Part shown: positions 16,582 through 24,964 of the stretch, piece after piece | Position numbering within the stretch: the first letter of the stretch is position 1 | Layout: each line of letters begins with the position of its first letter | Assembly (NCBI RefSeq): GCF_036311905.1 | Contig: NZ_JAZDCH010000024.1 | Location: 1 to 64,000, forward strand | Reading direction: 5' to 3' | Length of the DNA stretch: 64,000 nt | From: Brachybacterium sp036311905 | Lineage (GTDB): Bacteria > Actinomycetota > Actinomycetes > Actinomycetales > Dermabacteraceae | Notes under the pieces: generated by a model | What the model was told of the DNA's origin: nothing | Seen by the model: only the letters and a program-made list of their open reading frames with translations | The model's database searches: none | Translations under genes and position numbers: made by a program

Positions 16582-17864
16582 GGCAGCAGGTCGTGGACCG
16601 CGATGGTGTCGGCCCGGTCGGGGCCCACGCCGATCGCGCTGATGCGGCAGCCGGCGAGCTCCTCGAGGCGGCGCACGTAGTTCTGCGCGTTCTCGGGCAG
16701 GTCCTCGAAGGTCCGCGCCTCGGAGAGGTCCTCGCTCCAGCCGGGCAGGGTCTCGTAGACGGGCACCGCATGGTGGAACTCGGTCTGGGTCATCGGCATC
16801 TCGCGGTGGATCACGCCGTCCACGTCGTAGCCGGTGCAGATCGGGACCTCGTCGATCCCGGTGAGCACATCGAGCTTGGTGAGCACGATGTCGGTGAAGC
16901 CGTTGATGCGCACTGCGTGGCGGATCATCAGGGCGTCGTACCAGCCGCAGCGGCGGGGACGGCCGGTGTTCACGCCCACCTCGCCGCCGGTCTTCTGCAG
17001 GTACTCGCCCCACTTGTCCTCGAGCTCGGTGGGGAACGGACCCGCACCCACACGGGTGGTGTACGCCTTGACGATGCCGATCACCCGGTCGATCCGGGTG
17101 GGGCCGACGCCGGTGCCGGTCACGGCGCCGCCCGCGGTCGGGTTGGAGCTGGTCACGAAGGGATAGGTGCCGTGGTCGACATCCAGGAAGGTGGCCTGGC
17201 CGCCCTCCATCAGGACCACCTCGCCGCGGTCGAGGGCATCGCCGAGCAGCACGGTGGTGTCCACCACCATCGGGCGCAGGCGCTCCGCGTAGGACAGCAG
17301 CCCGTCGACGATCTCGTCGACCTCGACCGCGCGACGGTTGTAGAGCTTGACCAGCAGCTCGTTCTTCTGGCGCAGGGCGCCCTCGACCTTCTGGCGCAGG
17401 ATCGACGCGTCGAAGAGGTCCTGGACGCGGATCCCGAGGCGGCCCACCTTGTCGATGTAGGCGGGCCCGATGCCGCGGCCGGTGGTGCCGATCGCGCGCT
17501 TGCCGAGGAAGCGCTCGGTCACCTTGTCGAGGGTCTGGTGATAGGGGGCGACGATGTGCGCATTGGCGCTGATGCGCAGCCGCGTGGTGTCCACGCCACG
17601 CGCCTCGAGCACTCCGATCTCCTCGAAGAGCGCCTCCAGGTTGACCACCACGCCGTTGCCGATCACCGGGGTGACCTGCGGGGACAGGATGCCTGCGGGA
17701 AGGAGCTTGAGCTCGAACTTCTCCCCCGCGACGACCACGGTGTGCCCGGCGTTGTTGCCGCCGTTGGGCTTGACGACGTAGTCGACGCGCTCTCCGAGCA
17801 GGTCGGTCGCCTTCCCCTTCCCCTCGTCGCCCCACTGGGCTCCGACGATCACGACGGCGGGCAT
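16578..17864 (-). CDS. purA: Adenylosuccinate synthetase
   Basis: PurA converts IMP, aspartate and GTP to adenylosuccinate, the first step from IMP to AMP. The 428 residues have the signature 'GAQWGDEGKGKATDLL' P-loop at residues 8-23, 'NGGNNAGHTVV', 'GTTGRGIGPAY' and 'TSSNPTAGG'. Start at 17864 is preceded by AGGAG at good spacing; the frame stays open upstream but the extra residues do not fit the family. A minus-strand TAGGAT (17917-17912) is a candidate -10. It leads a six-gene run of tight overlaps ending with purM. Confidence 0.97.
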   Translation of the reverse strand: MPAVVIVGAQWGDEGKGKATDLLGERVDYVVKPNGGNNAGHTVVVAGEKFELKLLPAGILSPQVTPVIGNGVVVNLEALFEEIGVLEARGVDTTRLRISANAHIVAPYHQTLDKVTERFLGKRAIGTTGRGIGPAYIDKVGRLGIRVQDLFDASILRQKVEGALRQKNELLVKLYNRRAVEVDEIVDGLLSYAERLRPMVVDTTVLLGDALDRGEVVLMEGGQATFLDVDHGTYPFVTSSNPTAGGAVTGTGVGPTRIDRVIGIVKAYTTRVGAGPFPTELEDKWGEYLQKTGGEVGVNTGRPRRCGWYDALMIRHAVRINGFTDIVLTKLDVLTGIDEVPICTGYDVDGVIHREMPMTQTEFHHAVPVYETLPGWSEDLSEARTFEDLPENAQNYVRRLEELAGCRISAIGVGPDRADTIAVHDLLP

Positions 17865-17934
17865 GGCGACTCCTGGGGCGAGGGGTGGGGTGCGGGTGCA
17901 GGACCTCGGCGATCCTACCAAGCAGAGGCTGGGC

Positions 17935-18360
17935 TCAACGGAGCAGGGTCGGGTCGGCCTCGCGGACGAAGTCGGCGATCCGATCGGCCTCGACGGTATC
18001 GCCGATGCGGGACGAGGCCTCGCCCAGCATCACCAGGGCGCGGAGGAAGCCCCGGTTGGGGGCGTGGGAGGCGGGGATCGGGCCCTGGCCGCGCCAGCCC
18101 GCCCGACGTAGCGCATCGAGTCCGCGGTGGTAGCCGGTGCGGGCGTAGGCGTACGCCTGGACGTCCTCGCCGTCGGCGAGCGCCTCCTCGGCCAGGGTCG
18201 CCCAGGCCAGCGGGGACTCGGGGTGCCGCGCGGCGACGTCGAGGGGCTCGGCGTCCTCGAGCTCGGCGGCGACCTCGACGTCCACGAAGTCGTCGGGGAG
18301 CCGGGTCTCGGGGATCCCCAGGAGGTTGGTGCCGGTGAGGTTGTCGGTACGATCAGCCAT
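17935..18360 (-). CDS. DUF3151 domain protein
   Basis: The 141-residue actinobacterial protein has 'NLLGIPETRLPDD' near the start, a TPR-like middle ('HPESPLAWATLAEEALADG', 'AYAYARTGYHRGLDALRR'), then 'GWRGQGPIPASHAPNRGFLR' and a helical C-terminus. These are DUF3151 features. The helical repeat architecture suggests a protein-interaction role; no function is known. It is upstream of purA on the same strand with a 70-base gap that includes a possible purA promoter, and it is divergent from the kinase-like gene. Confidence 0.9.
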   Translation of the reverse strand: MADRTDNLTGTNLLGIPETRLPDDFVDVEVAAELEDAEPLDVAARHPESPLAWATLAEEALADGEDVQAYAYARTGYHRGLDALRRAGWRGQGPIPASHAPNRGFLRALVMLGEASSRIGDTVEADRIADFVREADPTLLR

Positions 18361-18416
18361 GCACGCATCGTAGGCGCCGTCGCCTGACGATCCCTCGGAC
18401 CGAACAGAAAAGACCT

Positions 18417-20051
18417 ATGGCACGAACGCAGGACGGCTCGGAGCTCCTCACCGGGCCCGGAGCAGGGGGGCTGCTCCGCTCCGCCGTCGGGAACTCCGGC
18501 GGGGTGCTGCACAGCTGGCAGCTCGACCATGTCGATCACCGACCCGGTCGCAGCACCAAGGCCCTCTACCGCACCATGGTGTCGTGGCCCGAGCTCGACG
18601 GCCCGCAGGCTCCGGCCCGCGAGGAGCTCTTCGGAGCGAGCGCCCACATCGGCGAGCGCGAGAAGGACCTCTACGTCGCCGAGCAGACCCTGGTGATGAC
18701 CGACGGCGACATCAACGTCCGGGTGTGGCGCTATCCCCACGACCCGTGGCTGCCGATGCTGCCGCAGGTCTGCTACCCCGATGTGGTCGGTCGGACCCTC
18801 GCCGGGCTCGGCGTGACCCTCGGCCCGGACCCGACGGCCCCGATCGTCATCGACGTCGTCTCCTACCGGCCCGGGCGCCGCGCCGTGCTGCGCGCCGCAC
18901 AGGGAGGTCATGCGGTCTTCCTCAAGGTGATGCAGCCCCATCGCAGCGGCGAGATCGTGGATCGGCACGAACGGCTGCTGGCCGCCGGGGTGCCGGTGCC
19001 GACGGTGATCGCCCACCACGACGGCCTGGTGGTGCTCGAGGAGCTCCCCGGGCGCCCGCTCTCCCGGGCCGTGATCGACGAGGGCGTGGACGCCTGCCGC
19101 GCCGAGGACCTGGTCGCCCTGCTGGACCGGCTGCCGGCCTCGATGTACCCGCTGCCGCTGCGCCCGCCGTGGACGGACTCGGTCGAGTTCTACGCCGGGA
19201 TCGTCGCCTCCTCGCTGCCCTCGCTCGGGCCACGCCTCGATGCCCTCGTGCGCACGATCCGCGACGGCCTCGCCGCCCTCGAGCAGCGCATGGACATGCG
19301 CCCGCACGACGTGGTGCACGGCGACTTCTACGAGGCGCAGGTGTTCGTGCAGGACGGTCGCGTGGTGGGGATGCTCGACATCGACACCGTCGGCCCGGGC
19401 CGCCGTGCGGACGACCTCGCCTGCCTCCTGGCCCATCTCAGCGTCCTCGCCGACTACGGCAACGCGGGACGGATCGACCGCGCGATGCAGGAGCGGGTCG
19501 AGCTCGCGATCCGCACCTGGCACACGGTCTTCGCCGATCGCGTGGATCCCACCGAGCTCGCGCTGCGCTCGGCCGGCGTGGTGCTGTCGCTGGCCACCGG
19601 TCCGCATCGGCAGCAGGAGGCCGCGTGGGAGGCGGCGACCGAGGCGATCGTGCGCGTCGCCGAGGAGTGGGTCTCGGCCGCGCGCTCCGCCGAGACGGCC
19701 CGCCTCGCGCGGACCCCTCCCCCCGCTGCGGCACCGGTTCCCGCGACGCCCTCCGCGCCTGCCGTCCCGTCCGCCACACAGCCCGCGCCGGTCCCGTCGG
19801 CGGCACCGTCCGCACGGTCCGCAGCCGTCCCGTCGGCCGCACCGTCCGCCCCCGTCCCGTCGGCCGCACCGCGCTCGGCCGGGCCGGAGTCCGCCGCACC
19901 TCCCCGGCATTCCGCCCCCGCACCGTCGGCCGGGCCGGTGCCGTCCGCCGGTCCGGTGCCGTCGGCGGCCCCGGACCCCGCAGGCCCGTCGGACCCCGAC
20001 GACGACGCCCCCACGCAGGAGCGTCGCATCAGCTCGATCCTGCCCCGCTGA
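18417..20051 (+). CDS. Aminoglycoside phosphotransferase-like kinase with Ala/Pro/Ser-rich tail
   Basis: The 544-residue protein has an APH/choline-kinase fold: a lobe with 'RAVLRAAQGGHAVFLKVM' (Lys for ATP) near residues 155-180, the catalytic Brenner loop 'HDVVHGDFYEAQVFV' near 300, and metal-binding 'MLDIDTVGPG' near 320. The substrate is unknown. From about residue 435 the tail is a low-complexity run of Pro, Ser and Ala with repeated 'PSAAP' and 'PSAGPV' units, then acidic 'DPDDDAPTQ'. The gene ends 1 base before the dtd GTG, so dtd is probably cotranscribed. The tail looks disordered. Confidence 0.8.
   Translation: MARTQDGSELLTGPGAGGLLRSAVGNSGGVLHSWQLDHVDHRPGRSTKALYRTMVSWPELDGPQAPAREELFGASAHIGEREKDLYVAEQTLVMTDGDINVRVWRYPHDPWLPMLPQVCYPDVVGRTLAGLGVTLGPDPTAPIVIDVVSYRPGRRAVLRAAQGGHAVFLKVMQPHRSGEIVDRHERLLAAGVPVPTVIAHHDGLVVLEELPGRPLSRAVIDEGVDACRAEDLVALLDRLPASMYPLPLRPPWTDSVEFYAGIVASSLPSLGPRLDALVRTIRDGLAALEQRMDMRPHDVVHGDFYEAQVFVQDGRVVGMLDIDTVGPGRRADDLACLLAHLSVLADYGNAGRIDRAMQERVELAIRTWHTVFADRVDPTELALRSAGVVLSLATGPHRQQEAAWEAATEAIVRVAEEWVSAARSAETARLARTPPPAAAPVPATPSAPAVPSATQPAPVPSAAPSARSAAVPSAAPSAPVPSAAPRSAGPESAAPPRHSAPAPSAGPVPSAGPVPSAAPDPAGPSDPDDDAPTQERRISSILPR
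19735..20000 (+). repeat. Degenerate Pro/Ser/Ala-coding repeat
   Basis: The tail of the kinase-like gene consists of imperfect repeats built on CCGTCGGC/CCGTCCGC, coding for 'VPSAAPSA' and 'GPVPSAGPVPSA'. The units vary in length and are not exact tandem copies, but slippage could change copy number. Confidence 0.55.
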
Positions 20052-20052
20052 C

Positions 20053-20478
20053 GTGCGCGCGGTGCTGCAGCGGGTCGACGGGGCCCGGGTCGAGGTCGAC
20101 GGCGACGTCGTCGGCGAGATCACCGGCGAGGGCCTGCTCGCCCTCGTCGGCGTGACCCACGACGACGGGCCCGAGCAGGTCGCCCTGATCGCCCGGAAGA
20201 TCGCCGAGCTGCGGATCCTCGCGGGCGAGCGCTCGGTGCTCGACGCCGGGGCCTCCGTGCTGGTCGTCTCCCAGTTCACGCTCTACGCCGACGTGCGCAG
20301 GGGCCGCCGCCCCTCGTGGAGCGGCGCCGCGCCCGGTGCGATCGCCGAGCCCCTCGTCGAGCAGGTCGCCGACGCCCTCCGCGAGCGCGGGATCACGGTC
20401 GCGACCGGCCGCTTCGGGACCCACATGCGGGTGGGTCTGACCGGCGACGGACCGGTGACGATCCTGCTCGAGGCCTGA
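20053..20478 (+). CDS. dtd: D-aminoacyl-tRNA deacylase
   Basis: Dtd removes D-amino acids (and glycine from misloaded tRNA-Ala) from tRNA. The 141-residue protein starts 'MRAVLQRVDGARVEV', contains the cofactor-free active site 'SQFTLYADVRRGRRPSW' near residue 75 and ends with the cross-subunit 'GDGPVTILLEA' motif that supplies the Gly-cisPro. It is a cytoplasmic dimer by family. The GTG at 20053 follows the upstream stop (20049-20051) after one base, so initiation probably depends on the upstream ribosome. Confidence 0.95.
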   Translation: MRAVLQRVDGARVEVDGDVVGEITGEGLLALVGVTHDDGPEQVALIARKIAELRILAGERSVLDAGASVLVVSQFTLYADVRRGRRPSWSGAAPGAIAEPLVEQVADALRERGITVATGRFGTHMRVGLTGDGPVTILLEA

Positions 20479-20502
20479 GCACCCGGAGCCTCGGCTGGAG
20501 GA

Positions 20503-21174
20503 TCAGCCGCGCAGCATCCGGTGGAGCTCGGGGACCGTCGCGGCGTAGGGCAGGTCGGCGGCGCGCTCGGCGTCCCCGCCGTAGCCCCAGCCCACCAGCA
20601 CCGCGTCGAGGCCGTGCACGGCGGCACCTTCCGCGTCGTGCAGCCGGTCCCCCACCATCACGGCCCCGTCGGCCGCGGAGACGCCGAGCCGCTCGAGGAC
20701 GCTGGCGATCACCTGCGCCTTGTGGGTGCGGCCCGCGGCGAGATCGGTGCCGCCGATCAGGTCGAGGTCCGCGGTGAGGCCCTGGTGCTCCAGCACCCTG
20801 CGCGCTGTGGTCTCGGGCTTGTTGGTCGCGATCGCGACGGTGCGGCCGTCGGCCCGCAGCCCGGAGATGAGGTCCGCCATCCCGGCGTAGGGGACGCTGA
20901 ACGTGTATCCCTCGGCGAGGTAGTGGTCGGTGTAGGCCAGGCGCAGCGCCTCGGCCCGCTCGGCGTCCAGCCCCAGCTCGGAGCGGAAGGAGTCCACCAG
21001 CGGCGGCCCGATGAAGGACTGCAGGCGCTCCGCACCGGGATGCTCCTCGCCGCAGGCGGCGAAGGCGTGCTCGAGGGCGGCGAGGATGCCGGGCGCCGAC
21101 TCGACGACGGTGCCGTCCAGGTCAAGCAGCACGACGGGCACGGAGGTGAGATCACGGGAGGTCACTGCGGTCAT
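20503..21174 (-). CDS. HAD-family phosphoglycolate-phosphatase-like hydrolase
   Basis: The 223-residue HAD hydrolase has nucleophile motif 'LLDLDGTVVES' near residue 15, motif II Thr in 'IATNKPE', a Lys in 'GRTHKAQVI' and motif IV 'MVGDRLHDAEGA'. A helical cap lies between motifs I and II. It best fits the Gph/PGP type (subfamily IA); the substrate, perhaps 2-phosphoglycolate or a nucleotide, cannot be read. The start at 21174 is preferred over the upstream extension, which crosses the intergenic region shared with gpmA. Confidence 0.88.
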   Translation of the reverse strand: MTAVTSRDLTSVPVVLLDLDGTVVESAPGILAALEHAFAACGEEHPGAERLQSFIGPPLVDSFRSELGLDAERAEALRLAYTDHYLAEGYTFSVPYAGMADLISGLRADGRTVAIATNKPETTARRVLEHQGLTADLDLIGGTDLAAGRTHKAQVIASVLERLGVSAADGAVMVGDRLHDAEGAAVHGLDAVLVGWGYGGDAERAADLPYAATVPELHRMLRG

Positions 21175-21356
21175 GGCCCGACCATATCCAGGAGGCCGGT
21201 CATCGGCCTCGATGGCCCGAGGCGCGGGCACCGGGCCGATGGCGAGCCGCGGCCCGGCCGGCACCCGCGCCGCCGAGCGCCCGCCGGCCGCGTCGGGATT
21301 CGACCCCGCCCATGGCCACCGATGGCCACCGAATGCACGGCCGGCCTCGGCCCGCG

Positions 21357-21362
21357 TAGGCT
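21357..21362 (+). promoter_or_regulatory. -10 hexamer TAGGCT before gpmA
   Basis: TAGGCT ends 6 bases before the gpmA ATG, with no Shine-Dalgarno sequence between, which suggests a leaderless transcript. A short direct repeat (ATGGCCACCG, twice, at 21312-21331) lies upstream and might be a regulator site or chance. Confidence 0.4.
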
Positions 21363-21368
21363 GGGCCC

Positions 21369-22115
21369 ATGACCTACACACTCGTGCTGCTCCGCCACGG
21401 CGAGAGCGACTGGAACGCCAAGAACCTGTTCACCGGCTGGGTCGACGTGGCCCTCACCGAGAAGGGCCGCGAGGAGGCCGCCGGCGGCGGTCGCCTGCTG
21501 AAGGAGGCCGGCATCCTCCCCGATGTCGTGCACACCTCGCTGCAGCGCCGCGCGATCATGACCGCGAACCTCGCCCTCGACGCCGCGGACCGCCACTGGA
21601 TCCCGGTGCGCCGCGACTGGCGCCTCAACGAGCGCCACTACGGGGCGCTCCAGGGTCTGGACAAGACCGAGATCCGCGAGAAGTACGGCGAGGAGCAGTT
21701 CATGGCGTGGCGCCGCTCCTATGACACCCCGCCGCCGGAGATCGAGTTCGGCTCCGAGTTCTCCCAGGACCAGGATCCGCAGTACGCCGATCTCGGCGAG
21801 AAGCTGCCGAAGTCCGAGTGCCTCAAGGACGTCGTCGAGCGCTTCCTCCCCTACTGGGAGGAGGGCATCAAGCCCGATCTGGCCGACGGCAAGACCGTGC
21901 TGATCGCCGCCCACGGCAACTCGCTGCGCGCGCTCGTGAAGTACCTCGACGGCATCTCCGACGAGGAGATCTCGGGCCTGAACATCCCCACCGGCCAGCC
22001 GCTCGTGTACGAGCTCGACGAGGACTTCCAGCCCGTCGAGAAGGGCGGCCGCTACCTCGACCCGGTCGCCGCGAAGGCCGCCGCCGAGGCCGTCGCCAAC
22101 CAGGGCAAGAAGTGA
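21369..22115 (+). CDS. gpmA: 2,3-bisphosphoglycerate-dependent phosphoglycerate mutase
   Basis: GpmA interconverts 3- and 2-phosphoglycerate in glycolysis. The 248 residues show the phosphohistidine motif 'LLRHGESDWN' at residues 6-15, 'FTGWVDVALTEKG', 'RLNERHYGALQG' and the second catalytic His in 'LIAAHGNSLRALVKYL'. The dPGM type uses a histidine cofactor and does not need metal. It ends at a strong terminator shared with the convergent HerA-like gene. The start is fixed by the -10-like hexamer 6 bases upstream. Confidence 0.98.
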   Translation: MTYTLVLLRHGESDWNAKNLFTGWVDVALTEKGREEAAGGGRLLKEAGILPDVVHTSLQRRAIMTANLALDAADRHWIPVRRDWRLNERHYGALQGLDKTEIREKYGEEQFMAWRRSYDTPPPEIEFGSEFSQDQDPQYADLGEKLPKSECLKDVVERFLPYWEEGIKPDLADGKTVLIAAHGNSLRALVKYLDGISDEEISGLNIPTGQPLVYELDEDFQPVEKGGRYLDPVAAKAAAEAVANQGKK

Positions 22116-22136
22116 GCTGACCCCAGCCGACGAGAA

Positions 22137-22166
22137 CGGCGCCCCCACCGAGCGGTGGGGGCGCCG
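22137..22166. terminator. Perfect 13-bp hairpin between gpmA and the HerA-like gene
   Basis: CGGCGCCCCCACC (22137-22149) pairs fully with GGTGGGGGCGCCG (22154-22166) around a 4-base loop, between two convergent genes. TGTCGTT follows on the plus strand. This is a strong candidate for a bidirectional terminator. Confidence 0.88.
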
Positions 22167-22184
22167 TGTCGTTGCCACGGGCCG

Positions 22185-23840
22185 TCAGCGCCTCCGACGG
22201 GTGCCGAACAGGCCGCGCGTGATCTCGCGGCCCAGCACGGTCCCGGCCGAGCGCAGGAAGGACTTCACGGCGGGGTTCTGGAAGAAGCCCTCGTCCTTGC
22301 TCGCCGTCTTCGCGGCGGGCTTCGCGGCCCGCTCGGCCGGAGCGGCCGTGCCGTCGGCCGCGGGGCCGGCACCCTTCCCCGCTGCGGCGTCCTGGGCCTC
22401 GGCCTCCTTCGCGGCCCGCTGCTGCAGGATCTCGTAGGCGGACTCGTTGTCCACGGCGGTGCCGTACTGCGCCTGCAGCGGGGAGGCGGCGACGGCGGCC
22501 GTGATCACCTCGGCACCGGCCGGCTCCATCGAGCTCTCCGGTGCCCGCACGGCGGTGATCGCGACGGGCGTCGGCGCGCCGTCCTCGCTCATCACGGTCA
22601 CGATCGCCTCGCCGGTGCCGAGCGCCGGGATGACCTCCTCGAGGTCGTGCTCGGAGGTGGGGAAGGTTTTCGCGGTGGCCTTGAGCGCCTTCGCGTCGTC
22701 CGGGGTGAAGGCGCGCAGCGCGTGCTGGACGCGGTTGCCCAGCTGGGCGAGGACGTCGCCGGGGATGTCCTTCGGGGTCTGGGTGATGAAGAAGATGCCG
22801 ACGCCCTTGGAGCGGATCAGCCGCACCGTCTGGACCACCTGGTCCAGGAACGCCTTGGAAGCGTCCTTGAACAGCAGGTGCGCCTCGTCGAAGAAGAACA
22901 CCAGCTTCGGCACCTCGGCATCGCCGACCTCGGGCAGCTCCTGGTACAGCTCGGCCAGCATCCACATCATGAAGGTCGAGAACAGGGCGGGTCGGGAGGC
23001 GACGCCGGGGAGCTCGAGGCAGGAGATGATCCCGGTGCCGCCCTGTGTGCGCAGCAGCTGCTGGGTGTCGAAGGCGGGCTCGCCGAAGAAGACGTCCGCG
23101 CCGGAGGCCTCGAAGGCGGTGAGGCTGCGCAGGATCACCCCGGCGGTCGCGCTCGAGATCCCACCGATGCCCTTGAGTTCGCCCTTGCCCTCGTCGGAGG
23201 TGAGGAACTGGATGAGGGCGCGGAGGTCCTTGAGGTCCAGGAGCGCGAGCCCCTGCGCGTCGGCGTAATGGAAGATCAGCCCGAGCGAGGACTCCTGGGT
23301 CTCGTTGAGCTCGAGCACCTTGGACATCAGCACCGGCCCGAAGTCGGAGACGGTGGTGCGGATCGGGACGCCCTCGCCCTGCCCGCCCAGGGTGTAGAAC
23401 TCCGTCGGCGCGGCGCGCGAGACCCACTCCTGGCCGCGGGCGGCGGCGCGCGCGGTGAGCTTCTCCGAGGCGGCACCCGGCACGGCGATGCCCGAGAGGT
23501 CGCCCTTCATGTCCGCGACGAAGACCGCCGCCCCGGCATGGGCGGCCTGCTCCGCGATGACTTGGAGGGTGCGGGTCTTGCCGGTGCCGGTCGCGCCCGC
23601 GATGAGGCCGTGGCGGTTGAGCATCGCGACCGAGAGGTTCACCGGCACGCTCGGATCCGGCTCCCCCGCGCCGCCGTCCGCGAGGAGGGCGCCGAGGTGG
23701 ATGCGCGCCCCCTCGAAGGCGTAGGCGCTGCGGATCTGCTCGGCCTCGGCGGAGCCGGCGGGCACGGCGGGAGCCGCGGCGGGAGCCTCGGGCGCCGCCT
23801 GCGGCTCGGGGACGGCGGAATCCTGCTGCGGGCTGGTCAT
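22185..23840 (-). CDS. HerA-like (DUF853) ATPase
   Basis: The 551-residue P-loop ATPase of the DUF853/HerA-HP2 type has Walker A 'IAGATGTGKTRTL' near residue 80, Walker B 'KLVFFFDEAHLLF', and a sensor region with 'GIFFITQTPKDIPG'. Members are hexameric DNA translocases or helicases by analogy with HerA. The C-terminal part is a low-complexity Ala/Lys linker ending 'GREITRGLFGTRRRR'. GGAGG lies 5 bases before the ATG at 23840. No NurA-like nuclease gene is next to it, so a stand-alone role is likely. Confidence 0.9.
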   Translation of the reverse strand: MTSPQQDSAVPEPQAAPEAPAAAPAVPAGSAEAEQIRSAYAFEGARIHLGALLADGGAGEPDPSVPVNLSVAMLNRHGLIAGATGTGKTRTLQVIAEQAAHAGAAVFVADMKGDLSGIAVPGAASEKLTARAAARGQEWVSRAAPTEFYTLGGQGEGVPIRTTVSDFGPVLMSKVLELNETQESSLGLIFHYADAQGLALLDLKDLRALIQFLTSDEGKGELKGIGGISSATAGVILRSLTAFEASGADVFFGEPAFDTQQLLRTQGGTGIISCLELPGVASRPALFSTFMMWMLAELYQELPEVGDAEVPKLVFFFDEAHLLFKDASKAFLDQVVQTVRLIRSKGVGIFFITQTPKDIPGDVLAQLGNRVQHALRAFTPDDAKALKATAKTFPTSEHDLEEVIPALGTGEAIVTVMSEDGAPTPVAITAVRAPESSMEPAGAEVITAAVAASPLQAQYGTAVDNESAYEILQQRAAKEAEAQDAAAGKGAGPAADGTAAPAERAAKPAAKTASKDEGFFQNPAVKSFLRSAGTVLGREITRGLFGTRRRR

Positions 23841-23918
23841 CGGGGCCTCCTCGCCGGCGGACCGGCTGCATCGCGATCGGGACGGGTCGATCGTAGCGGG
23901 GTGGCGGGGATCACCCAG

Positions 23919-23924
23919 TACCGT
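23919..23924 (+). promoter_or_regulatory. -10 hexamer TACCGT before the acyltransferase
   Basis: TACCGT ends 6 bases before the ATG at 23931, with no ribosome site between, suggesting a leaderless mRNA. No clear -35 element is present. Confidence 0.35.
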
Positions 23925-23930
23925 GGCCCC

Positions 23931-24941
23931 ATGACCACCGCCCCACCCGTGCTCGTCGAGTCCGAGGACGAGCTCGAGCCCGCCGCGGTAGCGGCCATGC
24001 TCACCGCGCCGTCCTATCCCTCGCTGCTCGAGCTGCTCGGCATCATCGGCGCCGACGCCGAGGACCTGCTGCCCCTCGTCGGTCCGGCGACCGCGGACCA
24101 CGCGCTCCTCGCGGAGGTCACCTCGCTCGCGAACCAGCTGCGCGCCGCCGCCGGGCTCGAGGTGCCCGAGGTCGACCTCGCCGCCCGCAAAGATGAGCTC
24201 GACGCTCTCCAGCAGGGCATCGCCCCGGGTGAGGGGCTGCTCGCGATCCTCGCGCTCACCGTCTCCACCGCGACAGTGCGGCGCTGGCATGGCGCCCGCG
24301 GGCTCTCCCCGGAGCTGTCGTGGACGGTCCTCGCGGATCTCGGCCGGCAGATGCGGGTGCACCGCACGGGTACGGGGCGGCTGGGCCTGCACCAGCTGAA
24401 CTGGGTCACCGGGAACTGGGCGGGCCGTCTGGTGCACCTGGGTCGGCTGCAGTTCGACCTGAGCCGTCGGCGCGTCGCCCGGCTCGAGCACGGCGCGGAG
24501 CGCACCGGCCCGGACGAGCCGCAGCGCTGGGTCGTCGGCACCCACATCCCCGCGACGGGCCCCCTGGACCCCGCCGAGGTGGACGCCTCCTTCGACGCCG
24601 CCGTCGCCTACTTCACCGAGCACTACGCCGATCTGAACGCGGACCGCCCGGCCGACGCCCCGCGCTTCGGCCACGAGTTCACCTGCGACTCCTGGCTGCT
24701 GAGCGACCAGTTCGAGGAGATCACCGGGTCCGAGTCGAACCTCGCCCGCTTCGCCGCGCGCTGGCAGCTGATCGGCACCGACCCCCAGGGGGCCGACGGC
24801 GCCCTCTTCTTCACCTTCGGGCTGCGCCCGCCGGTGGATCCCGCCGCGCTCCCGCGCCGCACCCGGCTCGAGCGCGGCGTGGCCGATCGCCTGGCCGACG
24901 GGCGGGGCTGGACCACCGGGAGCGGTCGCCTGCTGCGCTGA
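23931..24941 (+). CDS. Acyltransferase-domain protein (NAT_N/GNAT_C type)
   Basis: The 336-residue protein matches the actinobacterial 'acyltransferase domain-containing protein' pattern. It has a helical N-terminal part, then a GNAT-like C-terminal region with 'RRWHGARGLSPELSWTVLAD', 'GRQMRVHRTGTGRLG', 'VGTHIPATGPLDPAEVDAS' and 'FTCDSWLLSDQFEEI'. These motifs are known from two-domain GNAT-fold proteins whose substrate is not established. Start at 23931 sits 6 bases after a -10-like hexamer. It is divergent from the HerA-like ATPase. Confidence 0.8.
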   Translation: MTTAPPVLVESEDELEPAAVAAMLTAPSYPSLLELLGIIGADAEDLLPLVGPATADHALLAEVTSLANQLRAAAGLEVPEVDLAARKDELDALQQGIAPGEGLLAILALTVSTATVRRWHGARGLSPELSWTVLADLGRQMRVHRTGTGRLGLHQLNWVTGNWAGRLVHLGRLQFDLSRRRVARLEHGAERTGPDEPQRWVVGTHIPATGPLDPAEVDASFDAAVAYFTEHYADLNADRPADAPRFGHEFTCDSWLLSDQFEEITGSESNLARFAARWQLIGTDPQGADGALFFTFGLRPPVDPAALPRRTRLERGVADRLADGRGWTTGSGRLLR

Positions 24942-24964
24942 CTCCCCCGGGCACCCGGCCCGCC

